Assembly: GCA_928212115.1 (NCBI GenBank)
Contig: CAKMRJ010005634.1
Coordinates: 125,322,903-125,386,902, forward strand
Reading direction: 5' to 3'
Source of the DNA: Lactuca virosa
Lineage: Eukaryota > Streptophyta > Magnoliopsida > Asterales > Asteraceae
DNA: 64,000 bases
Part shown: in pieces, positions 12,556 to 22,526 of the stretch
How the letters are laid out: every line of letters starts with the position of its first letter
How positions within the stretch are numbered: the first letter of the stretch is position 1
The notes under the pieces: model-generated
The model's database searches: none
Told to the model about the DNA's origin: nothing
Seen by the model: the letters and a program-made list of their open reading frames with translations, nothing else
Program-made: the position numbers and the translations under genes

Positions 12556-12864
12556 TGTTGAGTCTAATTGTGTTGCGTCTTGGGCTTTATGTTTTGTATC
12601 CGGATTGGGCCTATCCATCCGTGTTTATCTGATAGGGTTATTCTATAAATATGCATGCATGTATGCATTAGACGGTGTTGATTATTACGTTCATCGTTTT
12701 GTAACCCTAAACACCTCTACAGTTGAAGTTCTTAATCGAGCTCTTCTGAGGTGTTGAAGTATTAATCATACGACATATTCAAAGCCATTCTTGTGTTCTT
12801 GATTACATTCTTAACTGTTTGCTTGCATAGAATCTAACGATCCTAAAAGAACTTTGTTCTAACA
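12556..12864 (+). repeat. 3' LTR of the 12.9-kb copia element
   Basis: 309 bp, TGTTGAG to TCTAACA, followed by the target duplication GTTCT at 12865-12869. By eye it differs from the 5' LTR by about eight substitutions and one inserted base. Confidence 0.95.
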
Positions 12865-13537
12865 GTTCTGTACATATAAAGAACGCCGAAATCCGAGTTA
12901 TAACGAAGAAGTTATGACATGTCGAAGTTTTTCGGCAAAAACCGGCATGGCACCGGGAGACGTAAATACTGAACTTATGATGGATGAATTTTTAGCCTTA
13001 GAAATCTAAACAAAATTTGTACTATACATTAAACCGAGAACATACAAAAAAAATGCCCAATCTGACTTCGTATAAGGAAGTTATGAATTTTCTAAGATTT
13101 GGCATAGCAGTGCACGACCTGAAACTCGAATTTTAGATCGAGCAGTTTTTGGCCTACGCAACCTAAATGAGATTTGAAGATCTCATTAATAGGAACTCAA
13201 CAGTAAAAAGACAGACAAAAACGGAGTCCGTATGTTGAAGTTATGAATTTTACGCGGACATTTAACAGTATAATCTCCTCGTACTATTAAATTTAAGATC
13301 GTTCGAGAATTAGTCGACGGAGTCAAAATGAAAGTTGTATATCTTATTTTTACCTACTCGTGGATATAAAGAACGTCGAAAACGGAGGTTGTATACGAAA
13401 GTTATGAATTTTTGAAAATCGGCTGATTTCCACCCTGTGTGCGATGCCATGTGTCAGCACCTGGCTCAGACTTGGAGCCTAAGCTCACTCACGACGTGAA
13501 CATCAAGAAATTCACGACGTGAATCTTCCTCCAGCCC

Positions 13538-13548
13538 ATTATAAATAA
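13538..13548 (+). promoter_or_regulatory. LTR TATA box
   Basis: CATTATAAATA precedes a pyrimidine-rich stretch (CCCTCTCTCTCTAG) and a GC-rich leader. This is the normal arrangement for an LTR promoter. Confidence 0.6.
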
Positions 13549-14698
13549 GAGGTGAATCCCTCTTCATTCCTCACACCTCCCATCACTTCCCTCTCTCTCT
13601 AGAACCTCTCTCTAGCCCCGAAACCCCCCGAAAAGCCTAGGGAACCTCCCTAGCACGAGGCGGAAGCCCCGGAGTGCCCGACGGCTCCGAGAAAAAGAGC
13701 CTTTTTGATCGGAAATGTTGCTCCAGCGAAGCCTGGTTTTGAGAAAAACTCGTTGTAAGTGAGCTACGCCTAACCTAACTTTAGTATAGCTTATGTTTCA
13801 ATATAGTAATGTTATTAGGACCTTATCATAAATATTTGGGCTATTATTATGGGTTATATAAGTGTCGTTATAATATATTTTTAACCACTCGCGGTACGGG
13901 GAATCTGGTTTAAAGGGCCGCATAGGGTTGTTGTATTTCAGAAGTGCTATATGCCAAAATGGTTCTGCCCTCCGGTGCTTTATGTCTGGCCCCTGTCTGT
14001 ACATAGCGGTTGGAAAATATTGTTTAGATGCTTATATAATAATAATAATAATAAGACTAATAATTAGTCACGGTGAATATTAGACTAAAATCTAGTGGTA
14101 ATAATACTAGGTTTCTTCGAAGGAAATTATACTGTTAAGAAGCGAAGCGCTGTCCGAGTTTGGAATCGTCACTTTAACAAGTGAGTGCATAGTCCCTTTC
14201 ATCTTACACATAGATATGAAGTATTTAATATAAATTACATGCTGTGAGTGCATAGTTACTTTCTCTTACACATAGATATGAAGTATTTTATATAAACTAC
14301 GTGTTATGTGTGCATATTATCTGTATACTTGCTATCTATGCTTGATGAACGATTTTATACAAGTTTTATATGATTTAAACTGTATATGTATTTATATCTA
14401 CATAATATGTTGGGTAAAACATGGGTAGATGAAATATGAGTTGGACGATAAGTTGAGAGGTAATATAGACCATGAGGTAAGGGTGAGAGGTGGACGATGT
14501 GAGAAGCCTTTTTCCAAATGTTGGCCCCGTCATCTAGCAGAGTATGGATGACAACCACGGACTATTCTAGACAATCCAGTGGAACACTAGCACGCTCACA
14601 ACCTGTAGGTATTGTGAACGATGTGTTCACCAGTGTACTCTAAAAACCCATTGACCTGTATCGCGAGTGGATTCTCGAAAACGATATTGTTAATAAAA

Positions 14699-14880
14699 CC
14701 CTGGCAGATGCGCCTAAAGGACTCTACCGGCAGAAGCGCCTAATAGAGAACCTCATAAACCCGGCAGATGCGCCTAAAGGACTATACCGGCAGATGCGCC
14801 CCATAAAGAATGTCACAATTTTGGCAGCTACGCCTAAGTGATAATATTAGCAGTTGTGCTTGACAGATGTGTCATTAGCA
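14699..14880 (+). repeat. Short tandem array, core CGGCAGATGCGCC
   Basis: Four to six diverging copies of a 25-35-bp unit with core CCGGCAGATGCGCCTAAAGG and variants (CAGAAGCGCC, CAGCTACGCC). It lies downstream of the LTR promoter, in the zone where other gypsy LTRs here also carry tandem repeats. Confidence 0.75.
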
Positions 14881-15530
14881 ACGATGGATTTCGTGCCTAT
14901 TCCTTAGGATAATCCTTAGGAATGAATGAACGAGGAATAGCTGATTCTTAGGGTAGATCCTTAAGAGTAAATAAGATAATGGGGATGGGTAATTGGGTTG
15001 ATTGATTGTTTGATGATTAAACATAATGATTATATTATTGTAGGTTGAAAAACCCTATGTACTCGCCAGGTTTCCTAACCTGACCCACTCAAGCTTATTT
15101 GTATCACAGGTGTCGATATGAAGCTACTTTACACTGAGAGATTTAAAAGAGATGTAGATCACTAGTGTAAATGAATGTAAGTTCTGTTTATGCTTATGTT
15201 TTTGTATTGACGATGACATCCCAAGATTTTGAAAATGAATAAAAATAGATTTCTTCGGAAATGGTTTGATAACGTATTTATCATGTTTTTCTGGGAACAA
15301 ATTCCGCAACATTTTTATTAAAAGAGGTACTCTGATTTTTATAAAGCATAAACATAATCGGTCTTTTCTAGCCGTGAAAATGGGGATGCCACACAGACCT
15401 TATGGCATCCCTCTACTAAAAGATAAACCAAAACTAGTAGGCCGGCATTGGTGCCTTCGACCCACGGTACAATGAGGCAAAACTCACCTGAATCAAAGAA
15501 CTTTGAAACACTATGATACTATACATTTAC

Positions 15531-16288
15531 TGTTGGATAAGGTGTCTAAGTCCATAACTTATTTGGTATATACTTGACCCGACCCGGCATGGTCCATTTG
15601 GGTTGCACTTCACCCAAACTGTTTATGGATAATTTTATGAGAATTGTATACTTACGATTTATTAATATATTATAAGTTATAATATATTAATATAAAGTCA
15701 TGTTATTTAATTAGTTTTAATCTTGAATTAATTATGAATTGATTTAGTGATTAAAAGGAAGACTAATTAAATCATGGGCTATTGTATTTATATGGTGTGG
15801 GCTAATGCTCATTTGTTAATGGGCTAAGCTTATATGGAAGTCCATGGATGATCCATGGAGCTTTTAACCCATGGATCCTTGGAAGAGGAAAAGACATGGG
15901 TTATTAGGGTTTCACCCTAACCATGCACACTATATAAACAAGCTTATGTTGCATGAAAAAGACCCTAAAATGTGTGTGTAAGTGTGGTGGCCAAAATCAA
16001 GAGTTAGTATCCTCTCTCATACATTTTCCAAGTTTGTGGTGATTTGTGATTTCCATTTGAGGCATTCACATTATTGGCGCTTGGCTCTCAAACTCCAAGG
16101 AATCAACAATCAACAAAAGGTATGTAACTCATCTAGTTCTTTTATGTTTAAAAGTACCCCATGCCATGCTAGATAGGTTATAAACCTTGGAAAATAATAT
16201 TTTGCATGTATCTTAGACAAACATAGATCCAAGGTTTAATAGGGTTGCATGTACACTTAGGAAGTGTTAGAATGCTCAAAACCCAACA
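15531..16288 (+). repeat. 5' LTR of the 7.75-kb copia element
   Basis: 758 bp, homologous to 22527-23284. A TATA-like CACTATATAAACAAG lies near 15928-15942. Target duplication TTTAC precedes it. Confidence 0.95.
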
Positions 16289-16289
16289 G

Positions 16290-16301
16290 TGGTATCAGAG
16301 C
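16290..16301 (+). promoter_or_regulatory. Primer binding site (tRNA-Met type)
   Basis: TGGTATCAGAGC one base after the LTR end. Confidence 0.9.
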
Positions 16302-17311
16302 CTAGGCTTGTTTGTTTGATACTTGATGCAAAAAAGTGATAAAAAGTCGATTTTTTGCTGTCTGACTGATGAACTCGCCGAGTCCATGGGGGGACTCGCC
16401 GAGTTCATGTGTAAACTCATCCTACTCGCCGAGTAGGTTCGTGCACTCGGCGAGTAGGAGCCTCAGAATGCAGATTTTCGACTTTTGCTGCTGGAAATGG
16501 ACTAGAAACATTACCCTAAACTGTTTTGGTGTTTTAAAACTTGTTTTAGTTGGTGTAATGGTTGTTCTAATCCATTTACAATAGCTTATATCAAAATTTC
16601 ATGCTTTGTATGTGTTCATATAATTCTTGAAACTTTGATGATCATGTTCATGTTCTTATGAATTTAGAAGATGATAGGAATTATTTGTTGAATTGTTTAG
16701 GATTAATTCTTGATCATTTATGTGTTTTAATGGAGTCCATAATTTGTCCTCAAGTTATGGATATCCAAAGGTCACTTCTTTTAAACACACACTTAAAACA
16801 CATAAGTTACATAAAATGAAGAGTCTTCATTTTTATGAACCTTTAATTCATAAGTTATGAAATGAAAGGTTTTGGATAGTTACAAAACTTGCCCTCAAGT
16901 TTTGGAATTTGTAAAGTTTCACACACTTTAATAAACTTTAATTCCAAACCCTTAGAGTTTTAAAAGTTAAAATTCAACCCTTATACTATTTATAACATTA
17001 ATGGTTAATTATTATATATATGTATAAGATCAAGTCGTTTTACCGTTAGTAGGCCTCATTCACGAAGCCGGTCTATAAGGGGGGTATAAGGTTGTTGCCT
17101 ATAAAATGGCAACTTAATGGGTGTCCATTCTCACCCACCGCTTCCTTGATCGGTGGAGGGTCGTTAGCCGAACGGGTAGGACAATGACTTTAAATTCTCA
17201 TTAAAAGTATAATGAATATTATAAAGTAACTAAACCTTTTATAAATTCCCAATCTTAGTTACTTTAGGAAAATGTGAATATGGTGCTAACCCATGAAATT
17301 CACACTTTGTA

Positions 17312-17373
17312 CCTTACCAAGTCGTTGGTGGAGCGTGTGTGGTTAACCGGCACACTAACTTGGACTAGTAAGG
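17312..17373 (+). repeat. Class A hairpin 1 (loop GAGCGTGTGTGGTTAACCGG)
   Basis: Arms CCTTAC (17312-17317) and GTAAGG (17368-17373), then GTTGGTG (17324-17330) and CACACTAAC (17351-17359), surround the 20-nt loop at 17331-17350. In the minus-strand family copy the outer pair is CCTTG/CAAGG (53699-53703, 53758-53762), different bases that still pair. Confidence 0.75.
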
Positions 17374-17395
17374 ATCACGAAGGGTGACTTAATGT

Positions 17396-17450
17396 TTATC
17401 ATAGATCGGTGGAGCATGTGTGGTTAACCGGCACATCGATTAGGTGATAA
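17396..17450 (+). repeat. Class A hairpin 2
   Basis: Arms TTATCA (17396-17401) and TGATAA (17445-17450), ATCG/CGAT and GTG/CAC, enclose GAGCATGTGTGGTTAACCGG. The loop is nearly that of hairpin 1; the stem sequence is unrelated. Confidence 0.75.
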
Positions 17451-17492
17451 TATTAAGGGTACCAAGTGAGTTTGCATGGTTATTCACACCTT

Positions 17493-17525
17493 GTTTTGTG
17501 ATCCTCGGCATCCCAGTCACAAAAC
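17493..17525 (+). repeat. Class B hairpin 1 (loop core CGGCATCCC)
   Basis: GTTTTGTG (17493-17500) pairs with CACAAAAC (17518-17525) around a 17-nt loop, ATCCTCGGCATCCCAGT. The minus-strand copy has GTTTGTG/CACAAAC around the same loop (53548-53578). Confidence 0.8.
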
Positions 17526-17671
17526 CTGAAGGGCACAATCGAGATTGAAACATGCCATTGAAAAGTTCAATGAATCTCAAAAGATATAGGAGTTTCAAAT
17601 CCAATTAAAACCTAATAAATTATTTCGTTTTTCATGGTGGAAATTGGTGAATCGTCATTCACCTACCTTCA

Positions 17672-17722
17672 AATATTTTATAACTTGGATTACGGCATCC
17701 CTCTTCCAAGTTATAAAATATT
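17672..17722 (+). repeat. Class B hairpin 2, 17-bp perfect stem
   Basis: AATATTTTATAACTTGG (17672-17688) is the exact reverse complement of 17706-17722, around the 17-nt loop ATTACGGCATCCCTCTT. The minus-strand family copy lacks this hairpin and about 40 bases beside it (near 53430-53440). Confidence 0.85.
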
Positions 17723-17805
17723 GTGTTGGGTCCTAGCCTTAATATTTCATATTGGGTGTTATATTAAGGACTTGAATTAACTAACTTGATTTTCTCCCAT
17801 TGTAG

Positions 17806-18530
17806 ATGTCTTGTTCAGACAACTATGATCTTCCCAAATCGCTTGAAACAAGCTTTCCTCCTGAAGATGATGTCCCTCAACATCATGCTTCACTCCCCCC
17901 CACCTCCTCCATTTATTCTCCCTAACCCACAAGCCCGAAGACTTGAAAGGTTCAAGATCACTCAAGCTCTACTAGAAATGAAACATAAAGATGGAAGACC
18001 TGTGTGCGCTCATGTCTTAGGAATGAAGTCACACATAGACAGGTTGAGAATGTTGGGTGCTGTTATTTCAAGGAAGTTCGTTGTTGACTGGGTTCTTCAG
18101 TCACTTCCTGAGTCATATAGTGAGTTTATTAAAGAAATACCATATGACAGATCCTGACATAACCCTAATAGATCTTTCTTATTTGCTTGTTGCTGCTGAA
18201 TCAGCAATGATTTGGCGCAATGGTCAAGCAAATATTGATGGAAGGTCTAATTCTCAAACTTCCATGGACATGGACAATGGTAACATTGGAAGTCCAGAAA
18301 AGCTTTCTCGTCCCAATGAAAAGGGATCGGCCTTGGTCAACCCAGTTGACCAAAAGGTAAAGGGAAAGGCTAAGTCTGTGATTGTCTCATGTACCATTCC
18401 CAAAGAGTCTATATGTTTTTATTGTCATGAGAAGGGACATTGGAAGCGAAGCTGCCCTGAATACCTGAAATGTTTGAAAGCAAGTAGAGACAAAATGTTT
18501 GACTCGGCTTCAGGTAAGTCCACTATCTAA
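17806..18530 (+). pseudogene. Copia gag with CCHC knuckle, two frameshifts
   Basis: ATG at 17806 (MSCSDNYDLPKSLETSF). The frame is lost at a run of C residues near 17890, resumes in another frame with ARRLERFKITQALLEMKH and HVLGMKSHIDRL (UBN2-type gag), and shifts again near 18150 before DITLIDLSYLLVAAESAMIW. The zinc knuckle CFYCHEKGHWKRSC lies at about 18414-18455, and the ORF ends at 18528-18530. The minus-strand copy (53342 downward) keeps the first part in one frame, which shows where the breaks lie. The protein would form the capsid and package RNA; whether any intact member supplies it is unknown. Confidence 0.85.
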
Positions 18531-20287
18531 CTTTGTTAAAATTCCTAATTGTTGATTCTTATTACATGATGTGACTAGGTTGCATCTTGATGTTTAGCAG
18601 GATCGAGCAAAAGGAAGGTTAAAATAAGAGTGTGCTGAATCTGATCACGAAGATGGATTTCTATCGCATGGTTCGAGGATCGGATTTTTGAGCTACTACT
18701 TAAAAGTTATGATAGATTGCTAGGAAATATGTAATATCATAGTTTTCATTTGAAGATGCATTGTAAGGAATATTTTTCCGCATTTTAATAAAGAAATAAA
18801 AGTTTTGTTTAGTTTATTTTATATTATATCCCCTTACAATGGCATTTATGGAAAATTGATGTTTGTATGTGTCTAGCAATATTGGAAATATGAGTTTGAT
18901 TCTCTCATATGTGGTAGTGTCTAAATTTACCAAATGAGGAAAGGTTCTCATCACCCAAGCTTCAGTTAGACAGAAACTTGGAATCATACAAGTTGTATTG
19001 TATGATGGATGAGAATTTTCATCTTTGTAAAAATTGAGACTAATTCATTGATCACATGCATATGTGAGTCAATTGAAGGACTAAGGAATTAGGTACACTG
19101 GGTGTGTGCTGGTCAAGGTCCACCACAAAGATCAATTTGTCATGATTTACTAGAGATTAGTAAATATGGTTATACTTATAAGGTTAAGTATAATTCTGTA
19201 ACATTGGAAAAGTTTCAATGTATGGCAGAACGAATGAGATGAATCAAATTTGGCAGAAAGATAAAAGTTTCTCAAATCTGAAAAGATGGGAGAGTACTTT
19301 AGTATCATGTTTTTATGATCATCTTAATGATTATGAAACCATATCACAAATTCATACTCTAAGGACATCTTAGTGCATTGTTATGACTAAGATGAGGGGT
19401 CATGAATTGTTGGAATGGTTAAAATCAAGAAGATGGATCATACATGTTTTTATGATCATCTTAATGATTATGAAACCATATCACAAATTCATACTCTAAG
19501 GACATCTTAGTGCATTGTTATCACTAAGAAGAGGGGTCATGAATTGTTGGAATGGTTAAAATCAAGAGAATGAGTCATACTTCGTTCCAAAACAACTCTT
19601 AGAGTCATACTCCAAGATTGTAACATTGAGTGACATAAAGTAAGGTTTAAAACACTTATCAAATGTAGTGTAAAATGTTTTCTACTCTTGTACATTTGAA
19701 ATTGGTAAGTTGTGATGTCTTGAATGAGACAAAGACCAACTAAGACCAATTGTGTGAAGTGTTTATCTTGATAAGAATCTGCACTATCCCTTGAATATTT
19801 GTTTTGTCAAGGAATGGTTCTTGACTAGGGAAACTTATATGTCAAGAGGACAGTGGGAGTCTTAAAGATCCTGAAAGGATTTCAAGATTTAATCAAGAGT
19901 AAAACCTGAGTTTTATCACTAGCACACGAGTTAAGGTTTGAAACCTATTAAGTTGACATAATTCTTGTTTCTGTGTCTGTTCCTATTAAGTTGTCTATGC
20001 ATATGAGTTCCGTTAGTTCTAAACTGTGTGCATAACAGCTTGGAAGCATTGGTGGGCCTTGTGCTACCAGGTGACAAGAAATTAAGATTGAACAAGTTCA
20101 ATCCATGTAAGGCTAATTTGTCACTAACCTTGTCTTGTGATTATGGTTTTGACAAATTCACATGGATAGAAACTCATACACTATAAAATCTAAGTGTCAT
20201 AAGGTTTCTCTCCGATTCATGAAAATGATGGTGAGGAAATGCTTTCACTAAGAAGATTTTAAGTAGATAGCAATTGTGATGTTTGCA

Positions 20288-20349
20288 TTCTCAAAGTCGT
20301 TAGTGGAGCGTGTGTGGTTAACCGGCACACTAACATGGACTTGTGAGAA
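20288..20349 (+). repeat. Class A hairpin 3
   Basis: TTCTCA/TGAGAA, AAGTC/GACTT and GTTAGTG/CAC..TAAC arms surround GAGCGTGTGTGGTTAACCGG (20306-20325). The minus-strand counterpart is at about 41514-41576. Confidence 0.75.
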
Positions 20350-20358
20350 ATGGCAAAG

Positions 20359-20420
20359 GTCTAAACAATTAAGACTATGATTACGGCATCCCTTTTCATA
20401 GTTCTGGAAATTGTTTAGAC
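20359..20420 (+). repeat. Class B hairpin 3
   Basis: GTCTAAACAATT (20359-20370) pairs perfectly with 20409-20420, and CTATG with CATAG. The loop is ATTACGGCATCCCTTTT (20380-20396). The minus-strand counterpart lies at about 41440-41499. Confidence 0.8.
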
Positions 20421-20801
20421 ACACATGTGAGCTATCTAAGAAAGGGTGTACGAATCTAAATTTCAGAAGTCCAGCTGATTTCTGGAAATATGTCAGAGCT
20501 AGTGGGAGCATAAGTGTTATGCTGATAATCATCATGTTAGTGGGAGCATGATTATTATGTTTAGTGTTGCAAGTTAGCAATGTTAATTATAGAAAAACAA
20601 AAGTTTCAATTCGTAATGTTGTAGGGGTTGAAAAAGTTGTTTTGCTATAATTAAGGGAGAGGAAATTATACTTCATTTCAATTCTAAAAGCTTAGATTGA
20701 GTTTTTAATCATCTTTAGTCAAGGATATATATATATATATATATATATGAATTTTATGTTGGAATGGTTCAACATAAGGAAATTCTATATATATTGCGTT
20801 A

Positions 20802-20849
20802 TCAAATTCGATTATGATTACGGCATCCCTCTTCATAGTCGATTTTTGA
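20802..20849 (+). repeat. Class B hairpin 4
   Basis: TCAAATTCGATTATG (20802-20816) pairs with CATAGTCGATTTTTGA (20834-20849) around ATTACGGCATCCCTCTT. The minus-strand counterpart lies at about 40893-40957. A short TA microsatellite (about 20728-20749) lies just upstream. Confidence 0.8.
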
Positions 20850-22514
20850 GAACATGGCAAATAAAAAATATTGTAGCAAAAGACTGATCTAGTATCAGGT
20901 CTTTATGTGAGACATCATGAATCGTGTCCCATATGCTTCGGGTATAGGATCGGTCACATGTGCTATAATATTCATCCGTTCTAAATTTTTTCAAAATGCT
21001 TAGAGCATTAAGAGGGAAAAAGGAATAGAACCGGATATGACTAAAATGATTAAGCAATTGTCGAGGACAATCCAAGGTTCACCAAACATTGGTTGCTCAG
21101 GGACAGTTGGAAGTATGATGTAAATTGTTGGAAAGGACCATATTGACATATTCTGAAAAGAGGTGACTCTTGTTCGGAAGTGATAGTCGAAATGGGACTA
21201 TGGAAATGTCTCCATAGGTGGAAGTTGTTCAATCTGTGTAAGATTAGAAAACCTTAGTGCAAGAAGGATGTTCAAACCAATGTACTTTGAATATGAGAGT
21301 TCGTTTCCATAGAGTTGATCTCCTTTGGAATCCTCTGTAATGACTGATGACAAGGTTTTGGTGACCTTGTGCATAATCATTACGAGAGGATCAGTGCATA
21401 TAAGTTTAAAATCTAACAGTTTTTTTGGTAAATGGTAGGAATTAGGAATTCTTACATTTACAATAAGGATTTGGGATTGTGAAATGAGCATCATTGGAAT
21501 CATGTTCAATTGATCTATTTCACAAAGTAAAGATCATAGACAAACATAGTGTGCATACTTGGAGTATGGCATAACTATTGTTTAGAAAAACAAAGTGTAC
21601 ATGCTAGGAGCATGGGACGACTGTTGTTTTTGTTCAAGTATTAAGTTGATTATTTGAAACATTATACAATGAATAATGTGTAATCAATATGGTGATAAAT
21701 AAAAGGTGGTTTTATTTATATTCAAAAGGGTTCTGAGACCATATTGGATTCGATTATTATTGTGTTTCACTTTGCATGTTTTGACTTCCAGAATAGCTAG
21801 GTTATTCTTTCCGAATGACTAAGTTATTTAAACAGTCCACAGTCGTTCATATGTTGGAAGTAGGTATGAATTAAGACTGTCATGAATCGAGTTTGTAGAT
21901 GGCTAAACGTGTTTAGACATAGCAATGGTTGCTACAACATTCATGAGTACTCATAAGTTATGAGTATTGGAATTAACCCACGCTCACTTGTATCACTTCA
22001 TGGAATTTATCTCGAGTGATCGTGAGACGGTAATATCATATAAGTCTTCAAACCTAGAGATATGAGTTGTTACTTATGAGTTGGTTGTACATTGATTGCA
22101 CGTAAACGCATCAGTAACTTGATGTTATAAAACGTGCCTTTGTGTATAATTCAACAAGTAGTAGAAACAAGTATATGAGTCGAAGTTTATCTGTTCCTTC
22201 TAGTCCTTGGAGGATTAGAAGCGATATATGGGCCCCTCGATGATTTTGTTTTGACCTATGTACCGGGCCCGGTCAGAACCTAATTGATGTGTTCAATTTA
22301 GTTCTTTGTCAAACAAATCGGAAATCGGGAAACAAACTGCTGGACAATAAGTACGACGTTGTTCCATGTATTTGTCCGGCTGATATCATGAGAACAGAGG
22401 ATTATATGATCACTTATCTAAAATGGCGCTTCATAGTTCAACAGAGTTTTCGAGAGCTACGATTGCTGGTTGGTTCCTGAAGTAACATACGCAAATACAG
22501 TTATTAGACTTATC

Positions 22515-22526
22515 CAAGTGGGAGAC
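22515..22526 (+). promoter_or_regulatory. Polypurine tract
   Basis: CAAGTGGGAGAC immediately before the 3' LTR. Confidence 0.8.

Larger units (their letters stand above)
7..12864 (+). mobile_element. Complete Ty1/copia LTR retrotransposon with extra 3' ORF, coding region broken
   Basis: Both LTRs are present, begin TGTTGAG and end TCTAACA. They are flanked by the same 5-bp target duplication, GTTCT, at 2-6 and 12865-12869, so the insertion is whole. The order is LTR, tRNA-Met primer site, gag, coiled-coil linker, protease, integrase, reverse transcriptase, RNase H (copia order), then about 5 kb of extra sequence with a large ORF, a polypurine tract and LTR. At 12.86 kb it is far longer than most copia elements; size plus an ORF after pol resemble the Sirevirus lineage, although its LTRs are short for that group. 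The LTRs differ at about 8 sites plus one indel (roughly 2.6%). Gag, pol and the extra ORF all carry frameshifts or stops, so it cannot move unaided. It landed inside the gypsy LTR that continues at 12870. Confidence 0.95.
12870..15393 (+). repeat. Ty3/gypsy LTR, 3' part (start lies beyond the copia insertion)
   Basis: Sequence resumes in the interior of a long gypsy LTR. It has repeated phrases such as GAAGTTATGAATTTT and AAAGAACGTCGAAAACGGAG, a TATA box at 13540, a GC-rich leader, a short tandem array (14700-14880), and ends GGGGATGCCACA at 15393. The next five bases, CAGAC, would be the target duplication, but the left copy lies outside the window. The same phrases occur in opposite orientation at 36240-36880, so both belong to one group of long LTRs. 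No internal region follows, so it is a solo LTR or the 3' LTR of an element to the left. Confidence 0.75.
16302..17805 (+). other. Long structured leader of the copia element
   Basis: About 1.5 kb with no ORF. It holds four ACTCGCCGAGT-type near-palindromes (16373-16455) and several hairpins: loop GAGCGTGTGTGGTTAACCGG at 17331-17350, a variant of it at 17411-17430, and 17-nt loops with core CGGCATCCC at 17501-17517 and 17689-17705. It ends in a pyrimidine-rich stretch and TTGTAG immediately before the gag ATG, which resembles a splice acceptor. The same layout occurs in the minus-strand copy (53343-54880). Confidence 0.7.
18531..22514 (+). pseudogene. Decayed pol region of the copia element
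   Basis: Four kilobases with no ORF, but short peptides collinear with copia pol can be read. KYGYTYKVKYNSVTLEKFQ (about 19165) resembles the integrase DDFSRYGYVYL stretch. EYFSIMF with DHLNDYETISQ (about 19290) matches the following integrase segment. FLTRETYMSREDSGS (about 19820) matches the integrase-RT linker. RVPYASGIGSV (about 20930) matches the RT RIPYASAVGS block. Catalytic motifs are missing. It contains a class A hairpin (20288-20349) and two class B hairpins (20359-20420, 20802-20849). The same state in the second copy suggests the family spread after pol had decayed. Confidence 0.65.

Noticed and set aside
15382..15412. GGGATGCC and GGCATCCC facing each other, resembling the class B hairpin loop
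   Set aside because: The left half is the end of a gypsy LTR and the right half lies in the neighbouring LTR; the shared GGCATCCCTCT word has no paired flanks in the class B pattern. Chance cannot be excluded.
16369..16584. 71-codon ORF in the copia leader
   Set aside because: It translates the ACTCGCCGAGT palindrome cluster; not conserved as an ORF in the second family copy.
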